Shown here: positions 44,861 to 56,399 of the stretch, piece after piece
How positions within the stretch are numbered: position 1 is the stretch's first letter
Layout: each line of letters starts with the position of its first letter
Source: Ceratotherium simum simum
Lineage: Eukaryota > Chordata > Mammalia > Perissodactyla > Rhinocerotidae
Assembly (NCBI RefSeq): GCF_000283155.1
Contig: NW_004454178.1
Location: forward strand, 25,910,501 to 25,974,500
Reading direction: 5' to 3'
DNA: 64,000 nt
Notes under the pieces: model-generated
Databases searched by the model: none
What the model was told of the DNA's origin: nothing
What the model saw: the letters and a program-made list of their open reading frames with translations, nothing else
Position numbers and translations under genes: made by a program

Positions 44861-47800
44861 TTTCTGTACAGTTCATGTGGTTTTATTGAAGTCTGGCAGT
44901 GAGGGCTGCCATCACACCCTCTGAGGGACAGTGACCTCACAGTGAGGGGGAAGTAATGCAATCACGTCACTCTCTGAGAGTGGACGTGTGTCCCTTCGGA
45001 GCCAGGCGTCCAGGAGGCCCTCACTCGAGGTCACAGGCATCTTGGGCAACCTGGCTTCCCTCCTGCCTGCTGAGGAGCTCTCCTGACCGGGACACAGCTC
45101 AGGCTGCAGCCCGGGATCAGATGCTGTTTGAAATTTCTAATTGGATTCAGAAAGATCCACAATCTGAAACGTCCTTTCAGCTGATCTGAAAACACAGGAA
45201 GCTTGTTGGTAGCCACAAAGGTCGTTCTCAAATGAGCAATTACCAAATGCAGCCGACAGAAATATCATTAGAGGGAGTGCAGGTGATAATGATTTTGTTA
45301 CCGCGAAGTTCAATGCGGGAGTCAGCGTCGAGAAAATACAGCAAGTCCCTCACGGTGTTATGGGTCTCAGCCCACTCCCTCTCCACATACTTGCAATTCT
45401 CTTCAAAACAGAAGCTGTCCATAACTCGTGCTTTCTCTTACCTCTCACTTCACTTCACGTTCTCCCTGAATGTAAATGCCATGGCGAGGAGGGGATCTTA
45501 CAAATCTCCCCTATTAACATTTGCTTTCTATTCAAGTCTGCAGCCATCCTTCTGTAGAATCCCCGCTGATAGTGAAGAAGTGCTGTTTCCTGCAGCAGCA
45601 TGCATACAAGCCAGGCTGCTTCCCCCAAATCACAATTGCAACAGGAGGCCGAATTAAACAGCACACCACCCTCGCTGCAACTCTTTCACATTTCTTTTAG
45701 GGAACTTCATTTTAAAATCCTGCAACAGGATCACCATTTTCTATTCAAACAGGCTTACTGTTTCCTTCCAGATCATTAAAAGATTAGGGAGCGATAGGTA
45801 AAGGTAGCTTTTTCTTTGATTTCACGGAACACTCTTTGTGCAAACAGCAGCAGAAGCCCAGGAGGACCTGCGCTGGCTGGGGGCGCTGGCCGGTGAGCAC
45901 GGAGGCCGCCGGCCCCAGGCCGCCCGGGACAGGAGCCCCGGGGCCCTGCATCCTGGGGCTGCAGGCACTGGGCAGTCTCGGGTCTCCAGAACCCACCGAG
46001 CAAATCATCAGGGGTTCCCTAAAGTTCAGTCAAGCTCCCCGAATAGCAAATAAGTGCAATGAGAGAAAGTTAACGTGAAGTTCAGTAAAACCCTCAACGA
46101 TGAGTGATGAAGCTATTATTCTCTCTTTATGAACTCCAGCAAATTGCTCGGAAAATGAAAGTGCCGTGAAAGAAATATTTCCATTGGGAACGAGGAATGC
46201 CCTACGTGAAACGGTCCCTTGGACATCTTCTGGAGGAAGAAGCTATTTCTGTGACTTTAAAGTTTTGAATATATTTTAAGCGATAGCTTGGTTAATTATG
46301 ACAGGATATTTTAAACAAACCTCCAATTTTTCCACCTAAGTGATCTTCCACTTAAGTCTTTTAAAAACTAATTTTTTAAACTGAAAACGTGTTCTCATAG
46401 CAATTTCTTAATTTCTAATAAACTTCATATAGACCATTTGATACTTAATGGAATTCTTTTTTAAATTACTTTTTAATTTTCACTTATTTGAGCTCTTAGA
46501 AAGCCGCAGGTTGCTAAATTAAAACTTAAATGAATTTCTTCTTTATAACAGTTAAGTATGTACCAAGGCCTTACCAAATTTAATTTAAGTGGCAAATCTA
46601 TTTAATTAAAATAAAAAGTAATTTAAAATTATGCAGGAAAAGATACCATTTAAATCACACAGCTTTCTTTTTTGCTGTAGCTGGGTAAGGTTTGAATCTT
46701 CTAAACTCTTGAACTATTAAAATGAAGCAAAACCTCTGAGTAAAACATTGGCAAATCTAATGTCAACTTAGGTATAATTTCATTTTCATTAGTTTGCCTT
46801 TTTTCTTTAATCTCTGGCTTTATTGAAGATTCACTTCACTCTTCATATTTTGGTAGAAATATTGATAGTTCTGAGTGTATTTTCCTGAAAGGGTTTCCTC
46901 CGAGGAAAAAGATGGTTTTAAATTCTATCTTCCTGTTTTCAAGGCAGTGTTTCTGACACAGCACAGTGATATTTTCGATAAAAATGTCTATACCGAGCCT
47001 CTGGGTTTTCCTAAATTTGTCTAGATAAAAGAGAAGGACAAAAACGTTTTCCATCTGTAATTTTTTAATGTTATAAAACATTAAAATAACCTGCATTAAA
47101 TTAGCACTGGAAATAGTATTCTCTGTCTCCAAACATTTTTAGAATTGAGAATTGTTTCTCTTCTCTACTTCTGGAGCGCTTATCATTCTTTTACAATGTC
47201 TATGCCCGTATTTACACATGGACACAAACACATTGCAAAGCAGAACACTTTTCTAAAATACATTCCCACAGCATTTAATGAATGTGTTTGGTCCATCAAA
47301 GTGTTGTATAATAGAGACTTTATTAAAAAATCTGCTTGGAATTATTGATTCTTTACTAAGCCTTGTCATAGGAAGTATATCTTACAATAAGAAAACAATA
47401 TAACAGGAGTGGAAAGTTTACTGAAGCTGATTTGGTGCAATATTCCAATTGACGTTCACTTTTTAGAGGTCAAATGCAAATTCAACCACATCCAGCCCAA
47501 GTTCTGCATTTAAGTAGTCCTGTTTGTTTGGAGAAGAATTGATTGTCCCTTTGTCCAGGCACGAGTAAGCCAGCTCTCCCTGCTCGGACTCATGTGCATT
47601 ATTCTATCTTTGCAATTTCCTGGAGCTGTCTTCTTGAAGCAGGCTATATAGTCTTTTATTTTATCATGCAAGTGCTCCCAACAGATTTATGGCAGTGGAG
47701 GCACCTGCAGGGAACCCCCCTTCTCATACACATCTGAAAACCCTGCCACGGTGTCTCTATCTTTAAGGGAAAACAAGTTTGTGCACTTTTTCTGGATTCA

Positions 47801-48766
47801 TTACAGGAGTTGACTGCCCGGGTTAGATCCTGCTTGTAAAACTCTGCAGGTGTGTGGATTGTCATCCAGTCCAGCCAGAGAAACCGATGCCAAGGTTTCA
47901 ATGCAATTAGCAGCGTTTCCTTTCACTCTTTTAATCAGTTGCTAACACCTCACTGTTTAATGTCACGGCGAGAACAGTTACAAACAACGTTGGGCGGACT
48001 CCTGAAATAATAAAAAAATCTCTGCTAAGTAACAACATAAAATCCATCATTATTCAATACAGAGGAATTTTGTTTCATTGTAACAAAACATCAGCTCTAT
48101 TCCTGATGCTTTATTTTGATTGTGGAAATTCCTTTTTTGACAAAGCCATTTCTCTGCACAGAGAAACATTGTATCTTTTGTTTATTTTCATCAAAGTAGG
48201 GAATGATCTTTTCCTCGAGAGCAATTAGCCCTAGCCCTGTTTCAGAAAACGGTTGGACACAGAGGCTTAAAGAAGAGAATATTCCTTCAAAAATTACTAA
48301 CCATTAAGCCGTAAAGACAACTTAGAGGTTATTTTCCTCTAGCAAATAACCATAATTTCCTTGAAATCTAGTTCTTTATGTAATTAAAGTTACTTATTTA
48401 TTTGAGGATTTAAATGTGCTTTAACATTTTAAATGGCCTTAGTGTCTGTGTAAAAGTCAGCATTTGGAGCCCGTGTTGGGTTCAACTACACATGTAATTT
48501 TACCACTGCTCTGTAATGCATGTTGTTGTTCCTGTAATAATAGTTTAAAATGCTCGAGTGCCCAGGGAAAGAATCAGCAAGTCGTGCTATACCCGGGCTG
48601 GGGCTCTTACTATCCTGTACTTCTCAGAGACTCCCAAATGAGTCCCCAAGCTTGATTTCTTACAGCAAGGCAGAGAGAGTCTCGGAGCGTGTTTATTGAT
48701 ACAAAATGTTCAAGACTGACAGACAGGCCTTTTGGTATGATCAAGCGACTTTCTGTGCAAATCTTG

Positions 48767-48783
48767 TGGAATGTGGCATTCCA
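48767..48783. promoter_or_regulatory. Inverted TEAD (M-CAT) type site
   Basis: TGGAATGTGGCATTCCA is a perfect 7-bp inverted repeat with a 3-bp spacer. Each arm contains CATTCC/GGAATG, the TEAD-factor core. It lies in the transposon-free block. The motif is seen; binding is inference. Confidence 0.5.
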
Positions 48784-48805
48784 GACTTTAAAGGGAAGGG
48801 GAGAT

Positions 48806-48817
48806 CGCCATGGTAAC
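48806..48817. promoter_or_regulatory. RFX-type X-box
   Basis: CGCCATGGTAAC matches most of the palindromic RFX consensus (GTTNCCATGGNAAC): the right half CCATGGTAAC is intact and the outer left bases differ. It stands 23 bp right of the inverted TEAD-type site. Confidence 0.45.
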
Positions 48818-50171
48818 GGCACAGGGGGCTGGAGATGGGGATCCCCTTGGGAGCTCAAAGGCCAGCAGAATTTTAAGCATTTGCAACTTAAAAAAGAAGA
48901 AGAGGAAAACTCCGTAACTCTGCCAACTATGTCTACAGAAATGGAATACGATTAGAGGTTCCTCAGAAAGATCCAAATAAACAGCTGAAGCCTGCACGAT
49001 ATGCACTGGAAAGGATAGTCGGCTAAAAAAAGTACAGGTCCTGGCCTTTTCCATTGAAGAGGGAGATGCTGTTGCTGCCTAATGTCCGAGAAGGAGCAGA
49101 GTTCGAGGAAGAGGCCAGTGACCGGCCAAGAAGTGTCCCTGGCTGGGGTCTGCCCTGCCTGTCTGCTCCTCACCACCCAGGTTCTCGTGTCCCCCAGCTG
49201 GAAAACCCAGGGTAATCCAAAGGTGGGCTGGAGACCCCGCCGGCTGAGGTCCCTGGCGGCCTGGCTGAGCACACGGCTCAGAGACCCACAGAGCCCGGCC
49301 CAAGGCAGCCAGCACTTGGTTCGTGGCTCCCAACACTGGCAAGTCTGCATATGTAGAAACAGCTCCCATTAGCACAGAAACCTCCTAGGATCGAAAATAA
49401 TAAACATAAGTGAGTGGAGTATTAAAATGACTGTAAACGAATGTGATTTGTGGTTGTAGCATGCGCGAGAGGAAAAAAAGATAACAGATTCGTAAATGGG
49501 GCTAATTCAAACACACTAGGAGCAGAACCTTATTATAGTGCTCTCCTCCCTCCCAAAAAAAACCATTCTGAAGGTGTAAAGCAGGAGTCCACGGTAGCTG
49601 GTCAACAGAGTCGGCACAGGCGGGCATCGGAGGGCCCATGTGGTCTCGGATGCCCTCGTCCTGAGGCAGGAGCCCAACAACCGGCCTGGCGCTTCTGCAG
49701 GGCTCACAGCCGGAGGCCGAAGGATAGATGGCAGTGGAGGCAAAATGCACAGAAGGCCTCAGGGAAACCACAAGCCAGCGGTGAGCCCAGGCATGGCCCA
49801 GCTCCCCGACCTCTTGTTCCAGCTTTGTTAACATGTGAGAGAAGTGAGGGCTCGGCCGTGAGTTCTCTGGATAACGAAGTCAGAAAAGTGATGCCGTTCT
49901 GGATATTTGCAGCTGGGTTGGTGCAGCCCTGCCTCCTGGCATGGTGGTGAGCCTGGCGTGCACAGGCCACCCCCCAGGCATGTCTACCACCATCTTTATC
50001 TCACAATGCCTCTGATAGGCACGAGCTTCAACAATTTGGAACAAAAATATTTCCAGTAGAGATGACGAGCGGAGATTCAGGGGTCCAGCGATCCCAGCCT
50101 CTTGGAGGAAGGCAGGGCAGGGGAAGGCTCTGGTGTCCCCGGCAGGGCCTGGCTTGATGCAAGGATTTCCC

Positions 50172-50290
50172 ACCTAGCTGGTGACCTTGGGTGCCTCATT
50201 TTGCCTCTCAGAGCCTTTATTTTCCTGTCTGCAAAGTGGGTCTAATAATACCTTTGCCACCTCCAGGGGCAAGCAGTCAAAGAGAAGAAC
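50172..50290 (+). repeat. MIR SINE, plus strand
   Basis: 'gctggtgaccttgggtgcc', 'cctctcagagcctttattttcc' and 'gcaaagtgggtctaataata' (in pieces) are the MIR core in sense. Confidence 0.8.
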
Positions 50291-50569
50291 AAATCAGGCC
50301 CCAACGGAGTGAGGGGGAACAGAGGTGGGAGACAGGGGATGTCCTGCCTATTTCTGTTGTGACTCACCTATACAGTGAGGAATGTGACCTTCGTTCTTTT
50401 CCTGATTGTAAAAATGACCTTTAGTGGTTATGAAAGTACTTAAGGAAGTACAGAAGAGTGTGAAGGAGAAAATAAAGATAATTCCTGACTCAGTAAGAAC
50501 CAGAGAGAACATTTGGTTATCTCTCCCCTTCCTTCCTGTTCCCTCTGACACTTGCAAATGGGCTCATGA
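50291..50569. other. Unassigned, possibly an ancient repeat
   Basis: The text 'gaaagtacttaaggaagtac' and 'gttatctctccccttccttcc' resembles a widespread old mammalian repeat that I cannot name. No gene. Confidence 0.35.
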
Positions 50570-51590
50570 TATATAGCCCTTTTTTTATTGTGATAAAATA
50601 TACATAACATTTTACATTTTTATTGCGATAAAATACACATAACAAATATACATACTGTTTTAACCATTTTAAGTGTATAGTTGAGTGGCATTAAGTTCAT
50701 TTACATTGTTCTGCAATCATCACCACCATCATCTCCAGAAGTGTTTTAGTACCCAAGACTGAAACTCTGTCCCCATTAAACACTAGCTCCTCATTCCTCC
50801 TCTCGCCTCAGCCCCTACAGCCATCATTCTACTTTCTGTCTCTATGATTTAAGATTACTCTAAGTACCTCATATAAGTGGAATCAAACAGCATTTGTCTT
50901 TTTGTGACTCCCTTATTTCACTTAACACAATCTTTTCAAGGTTTATCCATGTTGTAGTATGTTTCAGAATTTCCTTCCTTTTTAAGACTGAATAATATTT
51001 CGTTGTATGAATGGACCACATTCTGTTTATCCATTCGTCTGTCAATGGACATGTGTGTAGCTTCCACCTCTTGGCTATTGTGAATAATGCTGCTATTAAC
51101 GTGGGGGTACACATGTCTGTTTAAAGCCCTGTTTTAAATTCTTTTGGTGTATACCTGTACGTGGGATTGCTGGATCATATGGGAATTCTATGTTTAATTT
51201 TTTGAAGAACTGCAATATTGTTTTCTACAGCAGCTGCACCATTTTACATTCCCACCAGCAATGCACGAGAGTTCCAATTTCTCCCCTTCTTCTTCGTACT
51301 TGTGTGTGTGTTTTTTTCTTAATAGCCATCCTACCAGGTGTGAAGTGGTATCTCATTGTGGTTTTGCTTTGCATCTTCCTAATGATTAGTGATGTTGAGT
51401 ATCATTTCATGTACTTATTGGAATTTGTATATCTTCTTTGGAGAAACATCTATTTAAGTCCACTAAGCCCATTTTTTAGGTTGGATTGTTTGTTTTTTTG
51501 TTGTTTGATGAACACAGATTTATAAAGGGTTCTTCTCACTTTATATATGGGGAATATCTTTCCTTGTAGATAAACGAACTTCTACATTCA
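50570..51590 (-). mobile_element. L1 3' end (L1MB type), minus strand, about 1 kb
   Basis: It starts with a T run at 50581-50587 and a partly doubled 'gataaaatacacataac' segment (50591-50645). It then runs through 'gagtggcattaagttcat', 'aagtggaatcaaacagcat', 'gctattgtgaataatgctgc' and 'gtgaagtggtatctcattg'. It is the reversed end of an L1 of the same family as 44395-44860, but longer. Frames are broken. Confidence 0.9.
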
Positions 51591-51647
51591 TGGTTTCCAG
51601 CCTTTCTGCCTCCCCCCCCGACCCCATGCCCTCACTCTTGAAACAGT

Positions 51648-51850
51648 GGGCCATGTAGTGGTTAAAGACACAGACCTTGGCTCAGACCCCACTCCACCCC
51701 TTACCAGCTTTGAATTCCTGAATTTTCTCACTGTAGAACGGAGATTCAGTAATGCTCACTGCATACGCTGTGTGGGTGAAACGAGCGAATCTATGTAAAA
51801 CACTCAGAACCCCACTGGGAACACAAGAAACACTGTGGCAGAGTTAGCTA
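51648..51850 (+). repeat. MIR SINE, plus strand, near full length
   Basis: 'gccatgtagtggttaaagacacagacctt', 'ccccttaccagctttgaat' and 'ctatgtaaaacactcagaac' in MIR order cover most of the consensus in sense. Confidence 0.85.
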
Positions 51851-51984
51851 TGCTGTTTGTTGTTTGTTTATTGTTGTTGCTGTTCCTCATTCTGTGCACT
51901 GAGTCTCCATTCTAGTCGAAGACAAACCAGAATCTTGGGGAGAAGAGGGGGCTTCTGGATGTGCTGAAGGATGAGCACCTCTGA

Positions 51985-52210
51985 CACCTAACTTAATAGC
52001 TGACATATGCTGGTGGCAACATGTGCCCAGAGCTGCCTATGTTTGTTCTATCAACTCCTCTCACCCTTACACCACTCCCTATAGGTGGGCAACATTGTCT
52101 TCTCCCTCTGTGGCTTGGAAAAGTGACACCTTCGAAAGATCACGTCACTTATCCAAAGTCACTCGGCTGCGGGGGGCATGGTGAGGATGCAAACTAAGAG
52201 CCATATCCTC
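51985..52210 (-). repeat. MIR SINE, minus strand
   Basis: 'caactcctctcacccttac', 'tataggtgggcaacattgt', 'gtcacttatccaaagtcact' and 'atgcaaactaagagcc' follow reversed MIR. Confidence 0.8.
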
Positions 52211-52244
52211 AACCAGCCCTGCAGGGATAATAGTTTGCCCTGAC

Positions 52245-52385
52245 CTTGAACTGCTCTGTGTGATGTACCAGAATTTGTCTTGATTGTGGTGGTGGTTACA
52301 CAACTGTATACATTTGTCAAAAGTAAAAAGGGTGTATTTTAATGAATGCAGACTGTGCCTTCCTAAAATAGGTTACACAATTTCC
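52245..52385 (+). repeat. L1 3' terminal fragment, plus strand
   Basis: 'cttgattgtggtggtggttacac' in pieces, then 'ctgtatacatttgtcaaaa', is the L1MB/MC-type 3' terminus in sense. A sister fragment lies at 53595-53735. Confidence 0.75.
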
Positions 52386-53389
52386 CTGCATGTGCATGAA
52401 CATTTTTGTTTTGTTTTAGTTTGAAGGCATTTTAGTGACATTTATCGTGCTGTTCACTGTAAGAGACTCTCACCTTGCAAATGTGGAAACAATAGCATTT
52501 ACCCGATCAGCATCGCCTTTCCTGGGAAGGTGTGAGCCTGCTGGGGAGGCCACGTGCTGCCAGAGATTATAGGCCGTGCTTTCCTGGGTCAAATGAGCCA
52601 AGTCTGCAAGTCTGACTTGGAGTTAGCACCTGCCAAGGAGCTCGGAGGCTGCAACCTCCTGCCCCCCTTAATTCTGAGCACTGTCACTGAGCCCAGAGGT
52701 TTGGGTCTCTTCTAGCTTTAAATTCTACCCTTCTTTGAGGATAAAAAAATTGTCATCTGACTCTGGCTCAGTTTGAACAACCTCAACCTGAGAGGTCTCT
52801 GGTGCCACAGTTGTGTTTTGGAAGCATTTGTAATTACATTTTTGCTTTATGGGGAGGATGTCTGCAGAGAAGAGTCGCACGTGTGATCATGCATGTGTGT
52901 TGGGGAGAGACAGAAACAAGGTGGCGGAGAGCTCTCCTGGTGGCCCTGCCGTCCTCTCCGAGAGGCTTCACTTGGACATCCACACCGCCCGGCTCTGCCA
53001 GTGCAGTGGGTGGAGAGCTGGTCACTGCGCCCACCCACATCATGGCATCCTGGGCCCCTTGCCTCCAGCCCCATGCCTGCTGGCCCCCTCTGCATCTTCT
53101 GCCCTCCCTCTTGGTCCCTGGAACCACTCTTGGTCTGCCCTAGCCCTGCTCTGTGCCAGCTGCACACCAAGCCCTTCCCGGTCCTCTCTCATCATGCTGT
53201 AACCTTTCTCCCAGCACCTTGTCTCTCTGAACACAACTCCCACCTGCTCTGCTGTTCTGGAAAGGGACTTTCAGCTCAGCCTGGGTGGGCATTTCAGACG
53301 TGGGACTGTGAAATGCACCTTGGCAGGAGAGAGAATACTTGAGTGGCTTTTGAAGGCAATTTTGTTGAATTAGGGTTGCTGGCATTAAA

Positions 53390-53390
<1 letters not shown>
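52386..53390. other. Unassigned; GC-rich part with overlapping open frames
   Basis: No repeat is recognised. 52800-53340 has overlapping open frames in several frames of both strands (up to 149 codons), which is the signature of stop-poor GC-rich DNA rather than of one gene. No domain is recognised. Confidence 0.45.

Positions 53391-53438
<48 letters not shown>
53391..53438. repeat. (AC)24 microsatellite
   Basis: Forty-eight bases of uninterrupted AC dinucleotide. Uninterrupted arrays of this length are usually polymorphic, so it would serve as a marker; it can also form Z-DNA. Confidence 0.97.
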
Positions 53439-53441
<3 letters not shown>

Positions 53442-53594
53442 TTCTGCTATCCTCATGTTTTGAGCAAATTCCACGTAAATGTGATGGAGGGTAACTGTAA
53501 GTATCTCTTTACATATTAAATATTTTAAAACTAAATCTCACTTTCTAATGAACCACTGGCTATGTCTCCTTGATTCAAAAAATCAGTTAGGAAT

Positions 53595-53735
53595 TTTGGA
53601 AGGTGATGGAGTTGTTTTGTATCTTGATCGTGCTGGTGGTTACACAGCTGTATACATTTGTCAAAACTAAAAAGGACAAATTTTTACTGAATGTAAGCCA
53701 TGCCTTGATAAAAAACAGAAAAACAATAGGTTACA
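53595..53735 (+). repeat. L1 3' terminal fragment, plus strand
   Basis: 'gtatcttgatcgtgctggtgg', 'cagctgtatacatttgtcaa' and 'gtaagccatgccttgataaa' (in pieces) match the same L1 3' terminus as 52245-52385. Confidence 0.75.
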
Positions 53736-54419
53736 GAATGAAGTCAGTGGATTCGACAGATATATGAGCCACGTGACACCAAACAGCCCATTCGTGAACT
53801 TTTTAAATTTAATTCACTGAGTCAGTGGTTATTCCGGAAACTTGCAAAGAACCAATTCTGAATATAAACCAGGTTGTGGAGCACACTCTTGTTGTCTTTT
53901 TAGGTCTCCTCTCTTTGCTAGGAGTCACACTGCCTTCCTCCGGGGACCTCACCCTCCTAGACACGGAATGGTGGTCTAGAGCGGGCTGACCAGCAGAGAG
54001 CTTACCCTCAGGCCATGAGAGCTGCCACAGGACCCAGCAAAGGCAATCAGGATGCTTCCCCAGGGGGAGGGAGGGGCTGGTCTTCTGGGAGGATGCAGGC
54101 ACAGCTGTGAGCCTGCGAATCGCTAGTGGCCGGTGCCAGGTGAAGGAAGACGAGGCGCAGGTGAGGGAGATGGAGCTCGTGGACAGGGGAACAGTGACAA
54201 GAGGAAGAGAGTCTCGACAGTGCCCCGCCCTGTTTCTGCCTGGGTCCTCCCGCAGCACCTCAGATCCCATCCAAAGCATAGATCGGCTCCACAGCACCGG
54301 TCCTCAGTGGTCGGGCAGCCCCCTGACCTTCTCCGGAGCAGGATGTCCTAAGTAACGAGCCGGTCTTCTCTGTTTGGAAACAGTATTGACTGTTTAAAGT
54401 GTCTTTTCCAACTTGGCCT
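53736..54419. other. Unassigned sequence
   Basis: No repeat or gene is recognised. The 162-codon minus open frame 53809-54297 lacks any recognised domain and overlaps plus frames. Confidence 0.45.
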
Positions 54420-54760
54420 TAAAAAAACGCACACAAGCTGTACAATTATCCGTGCACTTTAATCCAGCAATTTCCTTCCAAAACATTACCCTAAGGAAAT
54501 AATTATGAATCTGTGCAAATGTTTAGCTGGAAAGATGTTCATTACAGCTTTGTTTATAATAGTAAAAATAGAGAAATAACCTGAACATAAAATAACAGGA
54601 GTGGAAGTGAGCCATGGCACACCCATACAGCGGAATGCCATGCAGCCTCGGGATGGCATTGGAGGAGAAGAGTTGATGAAAGGGAAAGATGTTAACAGCA
54701 TGGTTTTGAATTTACCAAGCAAGCTTTGAAAGAGCATGATCACCTTTCCGTTGCATGGAT
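54420..54760 (+). repeat. Old L1 (L1ME type) 3' region, plus strand
   Basis: 'ctttaatccagcaatttcc', 'accctaaggaaataattatgaatct', 'agatgttcattacagctttgtttataatag' and 'gcggaatgccatgcagcc' (in pieces) fit the L1ME ORF2 end in sense. The 257-codon minus open frame 54486-55259 runs antisense to it and beyond, with no recognised domain. Confidence 0.75.
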
Positions 54761-55329
54761 GTGATGCCCAGGGAGAGGCAGGGGAGGATGTCCTCTGAGA
54801 TGCTAACAACGAGCACTCTGCAAGTGGGACCCTCAAGGAGGCTGTTTTTTTTTTTAAAAAAAACTTACATTTCCTATTTTTTTCACATTGAACATGTATT
54901 GCTTTCGTATTAAATAGAAATATCAAATTTATAATTAAAGAGAAATAAATCAAAATAATAGCCATCATTCCCTTTTCTAAAAATCTCATCGTACAGAGGA
55001 GGAAATCAAGGCCAAACAGGACGGAGAAGCTTGCCGGAGTGTTGACTGTGGGGCCATTGAAGCCCCGCTGGGCTCCTCCCAGGACACAGGCTGCAGAGCA
55101 GCTTGGAAGGAGAAGATGATGGCAGCTACCCTGTGGCTCCGTGCCCTGTGCTCCCTGGAGACAGGGTCCCGGCCGGGTCCTCAAGATGACACTTTTGCTT
55201 TCGAGTCCCATTAAGAGAAGAAGGACCTGGATCAGGCTGGTAGAATGGCAGGCATACAAATTTGATTACTGTCAATAGCTGTTAAGATCACCCTAGTCTG
55301 TAAATACACCGTCTTCACTGCTTCTAAGT
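54761..55329. other. Unassigned; possible MIR scrap
   Basis: 'cgtacagaggaggaaatcaaggc' near 54990 resembles the reversed MIR core. The rest is unassigned. An A/T-rich run lies at 54846-54865. Confidence 0.4.
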
Positions 55330-55825
55330 ATACAGTTCAGCGGCGATGTTTTCTAGTTTTCAATGTACTCGTCTTTTGTCTCCTTGGTTAAATTTATTAG
55401 TAGGTATTTTATTCCTTTTCATGCGACTGTGAATGGAATTGTTTTCTTTTTTTTTTTTTTTTAAAGATTTTATTTATTTTATTTTTTCCCCCCAAAGCCC
55501 CAGCAGATAGTTGCATGTCATAGCTGCACATCCTTCTAGTTGCTGTATGTGGGACTCGGCCTCAGGATGAACGGAGAAGTGGTGCCTCGATGCGCACCCG
55601 GGATCCGAACCCGGGCCACCAGCATCGCAGCGAGCGCAATTAACCACCAAGCCACAGGGCCGGCCCTGGAATTGTTTTCTTAATATCCTTTTCCGATTGT
55701 TCACTGTTAGTGTATAGAAATGCACCTGATTTTTGTGTGCTGATTTTGTACTCTGAAACTTTCCTGAATTAGTTTATTAGTCCTAACAGTTTTTTTTGTA
55801 GAGTCTTTAGGAAGAGGGAGGTGGG
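55330..55825 (-). mobile_element. L1 ORF2 fragment, minus strand, split by a SINE
   Basis: 'ccttggttaaatttattagtagg' and 'gtgtatagaaatgcacctg' (in pieces), then 'tttattagtcctaacagttt', are the reversed L1 ORF2 text before and after an ERE SINE. Removing the SINE and one copy of its duplication joins the two halves into continuous L1. Confidence 0.85.
55434..55680 (-). mobile_element. ERE-type SINE, minus strand, with 14-bp target-site duplication
   Basis: The body 55448-55666 is reversed ERE: a T-run tail on the left, a 'ggatccgaacccggg' inverted B box, and 'gggccggccc' at the right end. The duplication tggaattgttttct is at 55434-55447 and 55667-55680. Its middle ('ccccaaagccccagcagat', 'agttgctgtatgtggga') differs from the copies at 15.8 and 24.8 kb, so it belongs to another ERE subtype, like the one at 5.3 kb. 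Confidence 0.96.
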
Positions 55826-56399
55826 CAAGGGCAGATGAGCATCAACAGAGAGAAGCAGCTCGGAGAGAGGGAAATTCATGGAGGTCCGTGCAGGCAACTC
55901 TAAGAACTAAAAGATGGCTCAAAGGGCAGGAAAGACGTGCTGCACACCATCTACTGGTTACCAGGTGTTTGAGATAGCCTCACAGTTTTCTTTGGGGTCA
56001 TGGATTGTCCCTGCAGTCCTTTGGGCTCTGCAGTGGCAGTGCAGGTGTAACGGAGGGTACGCTGGAGCAAGGAGGAACTTCTACCAACTATGGTGCAAAA
56101 AGAAGGTGGACTGAGAAACGAGCATGATGAGCAAAGTGTGCTTTCTCTCGGAAGAGAGTAGGTGAGATGACGTAAGAGGATGGAAAAGCCATTCCATCCC
56201 CACTGTCCACCGCTCACTCCTAGCTCTGGGTCTGCACCAACCGTGTGGAAGTGGAGCCTCAGGAAGGATGGGAAGGTGATAAGACAATGGCCAGCTGCTG
56301 AGTACAGGGGAAGAGACAGCATTGAAGCTGCCAGTCCCACAGTCTACACCAGAGGCAGCCAAAACTGACTTTACCTGCAGAAAACTGAACTTGTGGTGA
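55826..56399. other. Unassigned sequence
   Basis: No repeat is recognised. The 129-codon minus open frame 55951-56340 has no domain I know and overlaps other frames. Confidence 0.4.

Larger units (their letters stand above)
44861..50171. promoter_or_regulatory. 5.3-kb transposon-free stretch, candidate regulatory island cluster
   Basis: I recognise no LINE, SINE, LTR or DNA transposon over about 5.3 kb, against one every few hundred bases elsewhere. The text is non-repetitive and motif-rich throughout, including an AT-rich core at 46260-47400 and a GC-rich patch at 45850-45970. 48690-48960 contains an inverted TEAD-type site and an RFX-type X-box. Such repeat exclusion is known around developmental regulatory DNA; that this stretch is regulatory is inference. 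The small minus frame 45240-45422 is listed as a finding. Confidence 0.45.

Noticed and set aside
45850..45970. CpG island
   Set aside because: GC-rich with several CpG, but only about 120 bp, below usual island length; kept only as a note in the transposon-free block.
52802..53342. Cluster of overlapping open frames, up to 149 codons
   Set aside because: Open in several frames on both strands at once, with no conserved motif; typical of GC-rich DNA.
54486..55259. 257-codon minus-strand open frame, the longest in the window
   Set aside because: It runs antisense through an L1ME 3' end and an A/T run. The apparent hydrophobic stretch comes from the AT-rich part. No known domain.
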